DNA from: Duganella sp. sic0402
GTDB taxonomy: Bacteria; Pseudomonadota; Gammaproteobacteria; Burkholderiales; Burkholderiaceae_D
NCBI RefSeq assembly: GCF_019219065.1
Contig: NZ_JAHUWK010000003.1
Location: forward strand, 1 to 64,000
Direction of reading: 5' to 3'
Length of the DNA stretch: 64,000 bases
In this document: positions 26,079 to 35,983 of the stretch, piece after piece
Layout of the letters: each line of letters starts with the position of its first letter
Position numbering within the stretch: the first letter of the stretch is position 1
The notes under the pieces: generated by a model
The model's database searches: none
Seen by the model: the letters and a program-made list of their open reading frames with translations, nothing else
Told to the model about the DNA's origin: nothing
Translations under genes and position numbers: made by a program

Positions 26079-27740
26079 TCAGTGTGCGCTAGCGCCTGCA
26101 GCACCGATGCCGGTTTCGGAACGCATTTCCTGCGCTTCGTAGCCAGCGCGGTCGATGCGTGCGCGTGGGCTGCGGTCCAGCAGCGAGAAGATCCAGATAC
26201 CGGCAAAGGCGGCAGGCATCGAGAAGATCGCTGGCGAAGCGTAAGGGAACAGCGCTTCCGCGTGACCCAGCACGTCCACCCACACCGACTTCGACAGCAC
26301 CGTCATCACCAGCGCCAGCGTCAGGCCGATAAAGCCGCCGATGGTGGCGCCGCGCGTGGTGCAGTCCTTCCACAGTACCGACATGAACAGCACCGGGAAG
26401 TTGGCCGACGCAGCAATCGCGAACGCCAGCGACACCATGAAGGCAATGTTCTGCTTCTCGAACGCGATGCCCAGCACCACGGCGATAATGCCCAGTGCGA
26501 TGGTGGTGATCTTCGATACGCGCAGTTCGCTCGCACCGCTGGCCTGGCCTTTGGCGATCACAGTGGCGTACAGGTCGTGAGACACGGCCGAAGCACCGGA
26601 CAGCGTCAGGCCCGCAACCACGGCCAGAATGGTGGCGAAAGCCACAGCCGAGATAAAGCCCAGGAAGACGTTGCCGCCAACCGCTTTGGCCAGGTGCACC
26701 GCAGCCATATTATTACCGCCCAGGAGCTTGCCAGCAGCGTCCTTGAACTCCGGATTGGTGCTCACCAGGACAATGGCGCCGAAGCCGATGATGAAAGTCA
26801 GCACGTAGAAGTAAGCGATCCAGGTAGTAGCCCAGAACACCGACTTGCGCGCTTCTTTCGCGCTTGGGACGGTGAAGAAGCGCATCAGGATGTGCGGCAG
26901 GCCGGCGGTGCCAAACATCAGCGCCATGCCGAACGAGATCGCAGACACAGGGTCTTTGATGAAGGTGCCTGGGCCCATGATGGCCTCTTTGTTTGCGTGC
27001 AGCTCCACCGATTTGGCAAACAGCGCCTCAGGGCTGAAGTTGAACTGCGCCAGCACGGCAATCGCCATGAAGCTTGCGCCGCCCAGCAGCATCACGGCCT
27101 TGATGATCTGCACCCAGGTAGTGGCGGTCATGCCGCCGAACAGCACATAGATCATCATCAGCGTGCCAACCAATACCACGGCGATCCAGTATTCCAGGCC
27201 AAACAGCAGTTTGATCAGCTGGCCCGCACCTACCATCTGCGCGATCAGGTAAAAAGCCACCACCACCAGCGTGCCGGAGGCCGAGAAGATGCGGATCGGC
27301 GCCTGCTTGAAGCGGTACGCTGCCACGTCGGCAAAGGTGAAGCGGCCCAGATTGCGCAGGCGCTCCGCCATCAGGAAGGTGATGATCGGCCAGCCGACCA
27401 GGAAGCCGATGGCGTAGATCAGGCCATCGTAACCGTTCAGGAACACCGACGCGGAAATACCGAGGAAGGAAGCCGCCGACATGAAGTCGCCGGCAATCGC
27501 CAGGCCGTTCTGGAAGCCGGTGATGCCGCCGCCAGCGGTGTAGAAGTCGGCAGCGGAACGCGTTTTCGCGGCCGCCCATTTGGTGATGTACAGCGTGAAC
27601 ACAACGAACACGCCGAACATGGTGATCGCGGTCCAGTTGGTCGCCTGTTTGGTGGCCTGGCCCAGATCGCCACCGGCAGCCAGGGCTGCGCCGCATGCGG
27701 CCAGCAGTGCTGGCGCCATCAGTTTTTTCAAGATGCTCAT
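26079..27740 (-). CDS. actP: Cation/acetate symporter ActP
   Basis: A 553-residue sodium:solute symporter (SSS family) for short monocarboxylates such as acetate. It has an N-terminal signal-like helix and about 13 transmembrane segments. Family segments include [29 protein letters not shown] and [21 protein letters not shown]. Its start overlaps the DUF485 stop by 4 bases, the standard yjcH-actP pairing. Position behind prpE suggests uptake of propionate as well as acetate. A strong terminator follows. Confidence 0.94.
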   Translation of the reverse strand: MSILKKLMAPALLAACGAALAAGGDLGQATKQATNWTAITMFGVFVVFTLYITKWAAAKTRSAADFYTAGGGITGFQNGLAIAGDFMSAASFLGISASVFLNGYDGLIYAIGFLVGWPIITFLMAERLRNLGRFTFADVAAYRFKQAPIRIFSASGTLVVVAFYLIAQMVGAGQLIKLLFGLEYWIAVVLVGTLMMIYVLFGGMTATTWVQIIKAVMLLGGASFMAIAVLAQFNFSPEALFAKSVELHANKEAIMGPGTFIKDPVSAISFGMALMFGTAGLPHILMRFFTVPSAKEARKSVFWATTWIAYFYVLTFIIGFGAIVLVSTNPEFKDAAGKLLGGNNMAAVHLAKAVGGNVFLGFISAVAFATILAVVAGLTLSGASAVSHDLYATVIAKGQASGASELRVSKITTIALGIIAVVLGIAFEKQNIAFMVSLAFAIAASANFPVLFMSVLWKDCTTRGATIGGFIGLTLALVMTVLSKSVWVDVLGHAEALFPYASPAIFSMPAAFAGIWIFSLLDRSPRARIDRAGYEAQEMRSETGIGAAGASAH

Positions 27741-28045
27741 GCTTTCACCTTGTCGTGGATGGCTTGGGTCAGTTCATCGTACTGGCTGTTGGCGCGGCGT
27801 ACATACACGCCGGTGATCAGCACCGTGAAGAGGATGACGAACAGGCCAATCGGCATGCCCCAGGTCATGACGCCGTCACCGGTTTTGGTGGCGAGGAATT
27901 CTTTATCGAAGGCGATCAGCAGGATGTAGCCGTAATAAACCACCAGCATCGCAGCGGTCAGCATCCAGCCAAAGCGGGAGCGCGACTTTACCAGTTTATG
28001 GTAATTGGGGTCGCGCTTGAGTTGTTGTACGAGGTCGTCGTGCAT
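27737..28045 (-). CDS. DUF485 membrane protein (YjcH-like)
   Basis: A 102-residue inner-membrane protein with two transmembrane helices (about 28-48 and 62-84), of the DUF485 family encoded before actP in many bacteria. The probable role is as a small partner of the symporter; the mechanism is not established. GGAGACACACA precedes the ATG. It begins 72 bases after the prpE stop, so it could share the prp transcript or have its own promoter in that gap. Confidence 0.92.
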   Translation of the reverse strand: MHDDLVQQLKRDPNYHKLVKSRSRFGWMLTAAMLVVYYGYILLIAFDKEFLATKTGDGVMTWGMPIGLFVILFTVLITGVYVRRANSQYDELTQAIHDKVKA

Positions 28046-28117
28046 TGTGTGTCTCCATTATTGATGCTCTTCTATCAGAGCTTAAACACAGAATAGGAGA
28101 TCAGCCTTACCACTGGC

Positions 28118-29983
28118 TTACAACAGTGCACGCTGAATTTGCTGTAGCGATGCGGGATCTTCGATCGATGTCAGGTCGCCGGGATTGCGGCCTTCGCAGA
28201 TCGCCTGTATCGAGCGGCGCAGCAATTTGCCAGAGCGCGTTTTGGGCAGCTGCGTAACGAAGTACACACGCGCCGGCCGCGCCACCGCACCGAGCTGCCG
28301 GTCCACGACCGCCATCACATCCTGTTCCAGCGTGCCGGCGCTGGCGTCCTTCAAAATTGCAAACGCCACCGCAACCTGTCCCTTGATCTTGTCTTCCACA
28401 CCCACCACCGCCACTTCCGACACATTCGGATGGCTGGTGATCGACTCTTCTATCTCGCGCGTGCCCAAGCGGTGGCCAGCAACGTTGATCACATCATCGG
28501 TGCGGCCGAGAATAAAGTAGTAGCCGTCCGCATCGCGCACACCCCAATCGAAAGTGGAATACAGCATGCGGCCGCCGTGCTGCGTCCAATAGGTATCGAC
28601 AAAGCGCTGGTCGTCGCCGTACACCGTCTGCATGCAGCCGGGAGGCAGCGGGCCCTCGATCGTTACCACGCCCTTGTCGCCGGCGCCACATTCCTCGCCG
28701 GTGGACTCATTGATCAGCCGGACCTTGTAGCCGTACATCGCCACGCCCGGACTGCCGAGGCGCGTCGGCACATCTTCAACACCCTTCGCAATCGACAGGA
28801 TGGGCCAGCCGGTTTCGGTCTGCCAGTAGTTATCGATGATTGGTACGCCGAGTTCCGCCGCGATCCAGCTTGATGTCGTTTCATCCAGCGGCTCGCCGGC
28901 CAGATACAGTGCCTTCAGCGACGACTTGTCGTGCCGGCGCATGAACTCCGGCGCTTGTTTGCGCAGCACGCGGATGGCGGTCGGCGCAGAGAACATGCGC
29001 GTGACCTGGTATTTTTCGACAATGCTCCACCAGATGCCGGGATCAGGACAGATAGGCAGTCCCTCATACATAATGGTCGCCATGCCCGCGATCAGCGGAC
29101 CATAGACGATGTACGAGTGCCCCACTACCCAGCCGATGTCCGAGGTGGCGAAGAAGGTCTCGCCAGCCTTTCCGCAGAAGTTATGCTGCATCGATGCTGC
29201 CAGCGCCACCGCATAGCCGCCCACATCGCGCTGCACGCCTTTCGGTTTGCCGGTGGTGCCGGACGTGTACAGAATATAGGACGGCTGGTTCGACTCCAGC
29301 CATGTGACCGGCACCTGCGCAGCCAGGTGCGCGGCGCTCAGCGCGGCATAATCGACGTCGCGCCCATCCACACGGTTCATCGGCGCCAGGCCGCGATCCA
29401 CCAGCAGCACGCGCTGCGGTTTAGCCGAAGACAGATTGATGGCTTCATCCAGCAATGGTTTGTAAGGAATCGGCTTGCCGTTGCGCGAGCCGGCATCGGC
29501 GGAGACGATCAGCACCGGTTTGGCGTCATCGATGCGGCTGGCCAGGCTATTGGCGGCAAAGCCGCCGAATACCACCGAATGCACCGCGCCGATGCGTGCA
29601 CAGGCCAGCATGGCAAACGCCGCCTCGGCGATCATCGGCATGTAGATCAGCACGCGCTCGCCCTTGCGCACCCCCAGCGATTGCATCATCGCCGCCCAGC
29701 GCTGGACTTCCACATGCAGTTCGTTGAAAGAGTAGCTGCGCTCCGTATTGGTTTCGGTGGAGATGGCGATCAGCGCAGGCTTGTCGCCTTGCGTGGCGCA
29801 CCACCGGTCCACCGCGTTGTGGCACAGGTTGGTCTTGCCGCCAATGAACCAGCGGGCGAACGGCGGTCGGGAATAATCCAGTACCTGGGTGAACGGCGTA
29901 TTCCAATCGATAAGCGCAGCTTCGTCCTGCCAGAATTGCTCAGGCGCGACGATAGAGCGCTGATAAAAATCAGCGTACTTCAT
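28118..29983 (-). CDS. prpE: Propionyl-CoA synthetase
   Basis: A 621-residue acyl-CoA synthetase that activates propionate via an adenylate. It has an ACAS N-terminal domain (MKYADFYQRSIVAPEQFW), the AMP-binding P-loop YTSGTTGKPKG, the DNYWQTETGWPI motif and the C-terminal hinge and lysine segment LPKTRSGKLLRR. Acetyl-CoA synthetase is the close relative; propionate specificity is inferred from the cluster and the shorter length. GGAGGAG before 29981-29983 sets the start; in-frame codons upstream lack a ribosome site. It begins 23 bases after prpF. Confidence 0.93.
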   Translation of the reverse strand: MKYADFYQRSIVAPEQFWQDEAALIDWNTPFTQVLDYSRPPFARWFIGGKTNLCHNAVDRWCATQGDKPALIAISTETNTERSYSFNELHVEVQRWAAMMQSLGVRKGERVLIYMPMIAEAAFAMLACARIGAVHSVVFGGFAANSLASRIDDAKPVLIVSADAGSRNGKPIPYKPLLDEAINLSSAKPQRVLLVDRGLAPMNRVDGRDVDYAALSAAHLAAQVPVTWLESNQPSYILYTSGTTGKPKGVQRDVGGYAVALAASMQHNFCGKAGETFFATSDIGWVVGHSYIVYGPLIAGMATIMYEGLPICPDPGIWWSIVEKYQVTRMFSAPTAIRVLRKQAPEFMRRHDKSSLKALYLAGEPLDETTSSWIAAELGVPIIDNYWQTETGWPILSIAKGVEDVPTRLGSPGVAMYGYKVRLINESTGEECGAGDKGVVTIEGPLPPGCMQTVYGDDQRFVDTYWTQHGGRMLYSTFDWGVRDADGYYFILGRTDDVINVAGHRLGTREIEESITSHPNVSEVAVVGVEDKIKGQVAVAFAILKDASAGTLEQDVMAVVDRQLGAVARPARVYFVTQLPKTRSGKLLRRSIQAICEGRNPGDLTSIEDPASLQQIQRALL

Positions 29984-30006
29984 GTCTCCTCCAATATTGT
30001 GCCAAC

Positions 30007-31191
30007 TCAGGCGGGGATGCGCACCCAGCCTTCCATCAGTACCCGCGCGCTGCGGCTCATTACCGCTTTTGTCACGCTCCATTCTCCGTTTTGCCGCACG
30101 GCTTCCGCGCCGACACGCAAGGTGCCGGACGGATGGCCGAAGCGCACCGCATTGCGTTCGCCGCCGCCCGCCGCCAGGTTGACCAGCGTGCCAGGTATCG
30201 CCGCCGCCGTGCCGATGGCCACCGCTGCGGTGCCCATCATGGCGTGGTGCAGCTTGCCCATCGAGAGCGCGCGCACCAGCAGGTCGATATCCTCCGCCGC
30301 CACCGGCTTGCCGCTGGATGCGGCGTAGGACTTGGGCGGCGCCACGAAGGCCACCTTCGGCGTATGCTGCCGCGTGGCCGCTTCGTTCAGGTCCTGGATC
30401 AGCCCCATGCGCAGCGCGCCATGCGCGCGGATGGTTTCAAACATCGCCAGCGCCTTGGCGTCGCCGTTGATGGCGTCCTGCAGTTCAGTTCCGCTATAGC
30501 CGATGGCTTCCGCATTGATGAAGATGGTCGGGATGCCGGCATTGATCATGGTCGCCTTCAGCGTGCCGACGCCGGGCACCTCCAGGTCATCAACCAGTTG
30601 CCCGGTTGGGAACATCGATCCGCCCGCGCCCTCTTCTTCCGCCGCAGGGTTCATGAACTCCAGCTGCACTTCGGCCGCCGGAAAGGTAACACCATCCAGT
30701 TCGAAGTCGCCGGTTTCCTGTACCTCGCCGTTGTTCATCGGGATGTGCGCGATGATGGTTTTGCCGATATTGGCCTGCCATACCCGCACCACCGCCATGC
30801 CATCGCTTGGCACGCGGGCCGGGTCAACCAGGCCGCCGCTGATGGCAAACGCGCCCACCGCTGCGGACAGGTTGCCGCAGTTGCCGCTCCAGTCTACGAA
30901 GGCCTTGTCGATCGACACCTGGCCGAACAGATAGTCCACATCATGACCGGCGCGCGTACTCTTCGCCAGGATCACCGTTTTGCTGGTGCTGGAGGTGGCG
31001 CCGCCCATGCCGTCGATCTGCTTGCCGTAAGGATCCGGACTGCCGATCACGCGCAGCAGCAACTGGTCGCGCGCGGCGCCCGGCAGCTGCGCCGCCTCCG
31101 GCAGATCCTGCAGGCGGAAGAACACCCCCTTGCTGGTGCCGCCACGCATATAGGTGGCGGGGATTTTGATTTGCGGTTTGTGCACCATCAT
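30007..31191 (-). CDS. prpF: 2-methylaconitate cis-trans isomerase PrpF
   Basis: A 394-residue PrpF-family protein (diaminopimelate epimerase fold) that isomerises the 2-methylaconitate made by AcnD so that aconitase can hydrate it. Characteristic segments: ATYMRGGTSKGVFF near the N-terminus and IGSPDPYGKQIDGMGGATSSTSKTVI. The first ATG overlaps the acnD stop (ATGA) and a second ATG follows directly; either may be used, with AAAGG upstream. Presence of PrpF with AcnD replaces PrpD. Confidence 0.95.
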   Translation of the reverse strand: MMVHKPQIKIPATYMRGGTSKGVFFRLQDLPEAAQLPGAARDQLLLRVIGSPDPYGKQIDGMGGATSSTSKTVILAKSTRAGHDVDYLFGQVSIDKAFVDWSGNCGNLSAAVGAFAISGGLVDPARVPSDGMAVVRVWQANIGKTIIAHIPMNNGEVQETGDFELDGVTFPAAEVQLEFMNPAAEEEGAGGSMFPTGQLVDDLEVPGVGTLKATMINAGIPTIFINAEAIGYSGTELQDAINGDAKALAMFETIRAHGALRMGLIQDLNEAATRQHTPKVAFVAPPKSYAASSGKPVAAEDIDLLVRALSMGKLHHAMMGTAAVAIGTAAAIPGTLVNLAAGGGERNAVRFGHPSGTLRVGAEAVRQNGEWSVTKAVMSRSARVLMEGWVRIPA

Positions 31192-33785
31192 GCGGCCTTT
31201 GCGGATTCAAGGAAGTCCTGCGCGAAGCGTTGCAGCACGCCGCCCGCTTCGTAGATCGATACTTCTTCCGCCGTATCCAGACGGCAGGTCACCGGTACGT
31301 CCATGCGTGCACCATTACGGCGATGGATCACCAGCGTCAGCGTGGCGCGCGGCTTGCGCTCGCCAATCACGTCATAGGTTTCCGTGCCATCGAGGCCCAG
31401 CGTGAGGCGGTTCACGCCCTGCTGGAACTCCAGCGGCAGCACGCCCATGCCGACCAGATTGGTGCGGTGGATGCGTTCAAAGCCTTCGGCCACAATCGCT
31501 TCCACGCCAGCGAGGCGCACGCCCTTGGCCGCCCAGTCGCGCGACGAGCCCTGGCCGTAATCGGCGCCGGCCACAATCATCAGCGGCTGCTTGCGCTCCA
31601 TATAGGTTTCGATCGCTTCCCACATGCGCAGCACTTGGCCTTCCGGCTCAACGCGCGCCAGCGAACCGGCTTGCACTTTGCCTTCGGCGTCGCGCACCAT
31701 CTCGTTTTTCAGGGTTGGATTGGCGAAGGTGGCGCGTTGCGCGGTCAGGTGATCGCCGCGATGGGTGGCGTAGGAATTGAAGTCCTCTTCCGGCAGGCCC
31801 ATTTTGTGCAGGTATTCGCCAGCGGCGGAATCCATCATGATGGCGTTGGATGGCGACAGGTGGTCGGTGGTGATGTTATCCCCAAGGACCGCCAGCGGAC
31901 GCATGCCACGCAGCGTGCGCTCACCGGCCAGCGCGCCTTCCCAGTACGGCGGACGGCGGATATAGGTGGTCTGCGGACGCCAGTCGTACAGCGGGCTGAC
32001 AATGGCGCCGTCATCGGCCTCGCGCGTGAACATCGGGATGTAGACCTTGCGGAACTGCTCCGGCTTGACCGCGCTGGCGACAATGGCATCGATTTCTTCG
32101 TCCGATGGCCAGATGTCTTTCAGCGTCACCGGTTGGCCATTGGCGTCGTGGCCCAGCACGTCTTTCTCGATATCGAAACGGATCGTGCCGGCAATCGCGT
32201 ACGCCACCACCAGCGGCGGCGAGGCCAGGAAAGCCTGCTTGGCGTACGGGTGGATGCGGCCATCGAAGTTGCGGTTGCCCGACAGGACAGCTGTGGCGTA
32301 CAGGTCGCGCTCCACCACTTCTTTCTGAATCACCGGATCGAGCGCGCCGGACATGCCGTTGCAGGAAGTGCAGGCATAGGCCACCACGCCAAAGCCCAGC
32401 TTTTCCAGCTCGGGCATCAAACCAGCTTCTTCGAGGTAGAGCGTGACGGTCTTGGAGCCTGGCGCCAGCGACGACTTCACCCACGGCTTGCGCGTCAGGC
32501 CGCGCGCGTTGGCGTTGCGGGCCAGCAGGCCGGCCGCGATCATATTGCGCGGATTATTGGTGTTGGTGCAGCTGGTGATGGCAGCGATGATGCAGGCGCC
32601 ATCCGGCATCAGGCCAGGCACGTTTTCCACCACGCCGCTGATCCCACGCGCAGCCAGGTCGGAGGTCGCCACGCGGTTGTGTGGATTCGATGGACCGGCG
32701 ATGTTGCGCACCACTGTGGACAGGTCAAATGTCAGCACGCGCTCATATTCCGCGCCCACCAGCGCATCGCCCCACAGGCCGGTCTGTTTGGCGTAGGTCT
32801 CGACCAGCTTGACCGTTTCGTCATCGCGGCCAGTCAGCTTGAGATATTTGATGGTCTGCTCGTCGATGTAGAACATCGCTGCGGTGGAACCGTATTCCGG
32901 CGCCATATTGGAAATGGTGGCGCGGTCGCCCAAGGTCAGGTGCGCGGCGCCTTCGCCGTAGAACTCCAGATAAGACGACACCACCTTCTGCTTGCGCAAG
33001 AATTCGGTCAGCGCCAGCACGATGTCGGTGGCCGTAATGCCAGGCTGCGGCTTGCCGCTCAGCTCCACGCCGATGATGTCCGGCAGCCGCATCCACGATG
33101 CGCGGCCCAGCATGACGCTCTCCGCCTCCAGTCCGCCGACACCGATGGCGATTACGCCCAGCGCATCCACCATGGGCGTATGCGAGTCGGTGCCGACCAG
33201 CGTATCCGGGAAGGCAACGCCGTCCACGGCCTGTATCACCGGCGACATGCGCTCCAGATTAATCTGGTGCAGGATGCCGTTCCCCGGCGGGATCACGTCA
33301 ACGTTCCTGAACGCCTTCTTGGTCCAGTTGATGAAGTCGAAGCGGTCCTCATTACGGCGCTCTTCGATGGCACGGTTCTTGTCGAAAGCGTCCGGATCGA
33401 AGCCGCCGCATTCCACTGCCAGCGAGTGGTCCACCACCAGTTGCGTCGGCACCACCGGATTGACCAGCGCCGGATCGCCGCCCTGCTGCGCGATGGCGTC
33501 GCGCAGGCCAGCCAGGTCCACCAGCGCAGTCTGGCCGAGAATGTCGTGGCACACCACGCGCGCCGGGAACCACGGGAAGTCAAGATCGCGCTTGCGTTCA
33601 ATCAGCTGCGACAGCGAGGCATTGAGGGTGGCCGGGTCGCAGCGGCGCACCAGATTTTCCGCCAGCACACGCGAAGTGTACGGGAGTTTGGCCCAGGCGC
33701 CTGGCTGGATCGCATCGACAGCGGTGCGCGCATCGAAGTAGTCTAGCTGGGTGCCTGGCAAGTTTTTGCGAAATGCGGTATTCAT
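31188..33785 (-). CDS. acnD: Fe/S-dependent 2-methylcitrate dehydratase AcnD
   Basis: An 865-residue aconitase-family enzyme dehydrating 2-methylcitrate. Aconitase signatures are visible: GTDSHTPMVDALGVIAIGVGG, the [4Fe-4S] cysteine segments AAITSCTNTNNP and ACTSCNGMSGALDP, and in the swivel domain GADYGQGSSRDWAAKGVRLAG. It starts 2 bases after the prpC stop without a strong ribosome site, implying translational coupling. AcnA is close in sequence, but the position between prpC and prpF settles the assignment. Confidence 0.95.
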   Translation of the reverse strand: MNTAFRKNLPGTQLDYFDARTAVDAIQPGAWAKLPYTSRVLAENLVRRCDPATLNASLSQLIERKRDLDFPWFPARVVCHDILGQTALVDLAGLRDAIAQQGGDPALVNPVVPTQLVVDHSLAVECGGFDPDAFDKNRAIEERRNEDRFDFINWTKKAFRNVDVIPPGNGILHQINLERMSPVIQAVDGVAFPDTLVGTDSHTPMVDALGVIAIGVGGLEAESVMLGRASWMRLPDIIGVELSGKPQPGITATDIVLALTEFLRKQKVVSSYLEFYGEGAAHLTLGDRATISNMAPEYGSTAAMFYIDEQTIKYLKLTGRDDETVKLVETYAKQTGLWGDALVGAEYERVLTFDLSTVVRNIAGPSNPHNRVATSDLAARGISGVVENVPGLMPDGACIIAAITSCTNTNNPRNMIAAGLLARNANARGLTRKPWVKSSLAPGSKTVTLYLEEAGLMPELEKLGFGVVAYACTSCNGMSGALDPVIQKEVVERDLYATAVLSGNRNFDGRIHPYAKQAFLASPPLVVAYAIAGTIRFDIEKDVLGHDANGQPVTLKDIWPSDEEIDAIVASAVKPEQFRKVYIPMFTREADDGAIVSPLYDWRPQTTYIRRPPYWEGALAGERTLRGMRPLAVLGDNITTDHLSPSNAIMMDSAAGEYLHKMGLPEEDFNSYATHRGDHLTAQRATFANPTLKNEMVRDAEGKVQAGSLARVEPEGQVLRMWEAIETYMERKQPLMIVAGADYGQGSSRDWAAKGVRLAGVEAIVAEGFERIHRTNLVGMGVLPLEFQQGVNRLTLGLDGTETYDVIGERKPRATLTLVIHRRNGARMDVPVTCRLDTAEEVSIYEAGGVLQRFAQDFLESAKAA

Positions 33786-33787
33786 GA

Positions 33788-34936
33788 TTATTTGCGGTCC
33801 TTGAGCGGCACGAATTGCAGGTCTTCCGGACCAACATAGTTGGCGCTTGGGCGGATGATTTTGTTATCGATGCGCTGCTCGATGACGTGCGCCGACCAGC
33901 CGGACGTACGCGCGATGACGAACAGCGGCGTGAACATCGCGGTCGGCACACCCATCATGTGGTAGGACACGGCGGAGAACCAGTCCAGGTTCGGGAACAT
34001 CTTTTTAATTTCCCACATGACGGACTCCAGCCGTTCAGCGATGTCATACATCTTGGTCGAACCGGCTTCCTCGGACAACTGGCGCGCCACGTCCTTGATC
34101 ACCACATTGCGCGGATCTGAGACGGTGTACACCGGGTGGCCGAAGCCGATCACCACTTCCTTGTTGGCGACACGGTTACGGATATCGGCTTCCGCTTCGT
34201 CCGGATTTTCGTAGCGTTTCTGGATTTCGAATGCGACCTCGTTGGCGCCGCCGTGTTTCGGACCGCGCAGCGCGCCGATGGCGCCGGTGATGGCCGAGTG
34301 GATATCCGAGCCGGTGCCGGCGATGACGCGGCTGGTGAAGGTGGAGGCGTTGAACTCGTGTTCCGCGTACAGGATCAGCGAGGTGTGCATCGCGCGCACC
34401 CACGAGTCGCGCGGTTTTTCGCCGTGCAGCAGGTGCAGGAAGTGGCCGCCGATGGAGTCATCGTCGGTTTCGACTTCGATGCGCTTGCCGTTATGGCTGT
34501 AGTGATACCAGTACAGCAGCATGGAGCCGAAGGACGCCATCAGGCGGTCGGCAATGTCGCGCGCGCCTGGCATGTTGTGGTCATCCTTTTCCGGCAGCAC
34601 GCAGCCCAGCACCGAGACACCGGTGCGCATCACGTCCATCGGGTGAGCCGAGGCGGGCAGTGCCTCCAGTGCGGACTTTACGGCTTGCGGCAGGCCGCGC
34701 AGCGATTTCAGCTTGGCCTTGTAGCCGCGCAGCTCCGCTTCGGCGGGCAGCTTGCCGTGCACCAGCAGGTAGGCGATTTCTTCGAACTCGCAGGTGTTGG
34801 CGACGTCCAGGATGTCGTAGCCGCGATAGTGCAGGTCATTGCCGGTTTTGCCGACGGAGCACAGCGCGGTGTTACCTGCCGCAACGCCCGACAAGGCAAC
34901 GGATTTTTTTGGTTTGAAGGTGGTGGCTTCGGTCAT
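33788..34936 (-). CDS. prpC: 2-methylcitrate synthase
   Basis: A 382-residue citrate-synthase-family enzyme condensing propionyl-CoA with oxaloacetate. Visible motifs: the [28 protein letters not shown] segment, [12 protein letters not shown] with an active-site His, and [14 protein letters not shown]. The length is shorter than hexameric GltA and matches PrpC. AGGAG about 10 bases before the ATG. It lies 14 bases after prpB. Confidence 0.96.
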   Translation of the reverse strand: MTEATTFKPKKSVALSGVAAGNTALCSVGKTGNDLHYRGYDILDVANTCEFEEIAYLLVHGKLPAEAELRGYKAKLKSLRGLPQAVKSALEALPASAHPMDVMRTGVSVLGCVLPEKDDHNMPGARDIADRLMASFGSMLLYWYHYSHNGKRIEVETDDDSIGGHFLHLLHGEKPRDSWVRAMHTSLILYAEHEFNASTFTSRVIAGTGSDIHSAITGAIGALRGPKHGGANEVAFEIQKRYENPDEAEADIRNRVANKEVVIGFGHPVYTVSDPRNVVIKDVARQLSEEAGSTKMYDIAERLESVMWEIKKMFPNLDWFSAVSYHMMGVPTAMFTPLFVIARTSGWSAHVIEQRIDNKIIRPSANYVGPEDLQFVPLKDRK

Positions 34937-34950
34937 GCTGGTGTCTCCTC

Positions 34951-35838
34951 TTATTTCTTCTGTGCGGCGAACAGCGCGTCCAGCTTCTGTTCGAAATCGT
35001 GATAGTTGATGCGATCGTAAAGTTCAGCGCGGGTCTGCATGGTGTCCAGCACGTTCTGCTGCGTGCCGTCGCGGCGGATCGCGCCATAGACGTTTTCCGC
35101 CGCCTTGTTCATGGCGCGGAAGGCAGACAGCGGATACAACACCAGGCCGACATCAGCGCTGCGCAGCTCATCGACGGTGAACAGCGGCGTAGAGCCGAAT
35201 TCGGTGATATTGGCCAGCACCGGCACTTTGACGGCAGCGGCGAATTGCTTGTACATCTCCAGCGTGATCATCGCCTCCGGGAAGATCATGTCGGCGCCAG
35301 CCTCCACGCAAGCAACAGCGCGCTCGATGGCGGCGTCCAGCCCTTCGACCGCCAGCGCATCGGTACGCGCCATGATGACAAACTGGTCGTCGGTACGTGC
35401 ATCGACGGCGGCCTTGATGCGGTCCACCATCTCGTCCTTGCTGACGATCTCCTTACCCGGACGATGGCCACAGCGCTTGGCGCCAACCTGGTCTTCGATA
35501 TGGGTAGCAGCGGCGCCGAACTTGATCAGCGACTTGACGGTGCGTGCGACGTTGAAGGCAGACGCACCAAAGCCGGTATCTGAATCCACCAGCAGCGGCA
35601 GCTCGCACACATCGGTAATGCGGCGCACGTCGGTCAGCACATCGTCCAGGTTGGAAATGCCCAAGTCCGGCAGACCGAGCGAACCCGCCGCCACGCCGCC
35701 ACCGGACAAGTAGATCGCCTTGAAGCCGGCGCGCTTGGCCAGCAATGCGTGATTGGCGTTGATCGTGCCGACCACTTGCAGCGGCGATTCTTCCTGAACG
35801 GCTTTGCGGAACGCGGCGCCTGCGGAGTATTGACTCAT
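34951..35838 (-). CDS. prpB: 2-methylisocitrate lyase
   Basis: A 295-residue PEP mutase/isocitrate lyase superfamily enzyme splitting 2-methylisocitrate into pyruvate and succinate. The signature [20 protein letters not shown] holds the catalytic Cys, and VDSDTGFG and [16 protein letters not shown] are typical. AAAGG before the ATG at 35838 supports this start over an in-frame extension to 35904, which would run through the sigma-54 promoter. First gene of the prp operon. Confidence 0.96.
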   Translation of the reverse strand: MSQYSAGAAFRKAVQEESPLQVVGTINANHALLAKRAGFKAIYLSGGGVAAGSLGLPDLGISNLDDVLTDVRRITDVCELPLLVDSDTGFGASAFNVARTVKSLIKFGAAATHIEDQVGAKRCGHRPGKEIVSKDEMVDRIKAAVDARTDDQFVIMARTDALAVEGLDAAIERAVACVEAGADMIFPEAMITLEMYKQFAAAVKVPVLANITEFGSTPLFTVDELRSADVGLVLYPLSAFRAMNKAAENVYGAIRRDGTQQNVLDTMQTRAELYDRINYHDFEQKLDALFAAQKK

Positions 35839-35880
35839 ATTCTGACCTTTCGGTGTTGCGTTGAAGTTGCGCTGTTTATT

Positions 35881-35895
35881 GCAAGGGGCGTGCCA
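35881..35895 (-). promoter_or_regulatory. Sigma-54 (-24/-12) promoter of the prp operon
   Basis: On the minus strand the sequence is TGGCACG, four C, then TTGCA: a match to the RpoN consensus TGGCACG-N4-TTGCW. The expected start site near 35870 gives a leader of about 30 bases before prpB. The divergent gene encodes PrpR, a sigma-54 activator, so this is the promoter PrpR should open when 2-methylcitrate is present. Confidence 0.9.
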
Positions 35896-35938
35896 CGCCA
35901 GCAAGCTATATAAATCAACAAGTTACGTTCGCGCTATC

Positions 35939-35953
35939 GTTTCATTGTGAAAC
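35939..35953. promoter_or_regulatory. Candidate PrpR upstream activating site
   Basis: GTTTCATTGTGAAAC is a perfect 6-bp inverted repeat with a 3-base centre, 44 bases upstream of the prp sigma-54 promoter and 19 bases before the prpR -10 hexamer. Two further TGAAAC half-sites occur at 35956-35961 and 35978-35983. The arrangement suits an activator that also limits its own transcription. No binding data are available from sequence. Confidence 0.6.
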
Positions 35954-35971
35954 ACTGAAACATATTTGAAC

Positions 35972-35977
35972 TATAAT
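35972..35977 (+). promoter_or_regulatory. -10 hexamer of prpR
   Basis: TATAAT sits only 6 bases before the prpR ATG, so a start site 6-7 bases downstream would coincide with the initiation codon and yield a leaderless or nearly leaderless mRNA. No good -35 hexamer is present; the expected position overlaps the dyad at 35939-35953. Confidence 0.45.
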
Positions 35978-35983
35978 TGAAAC

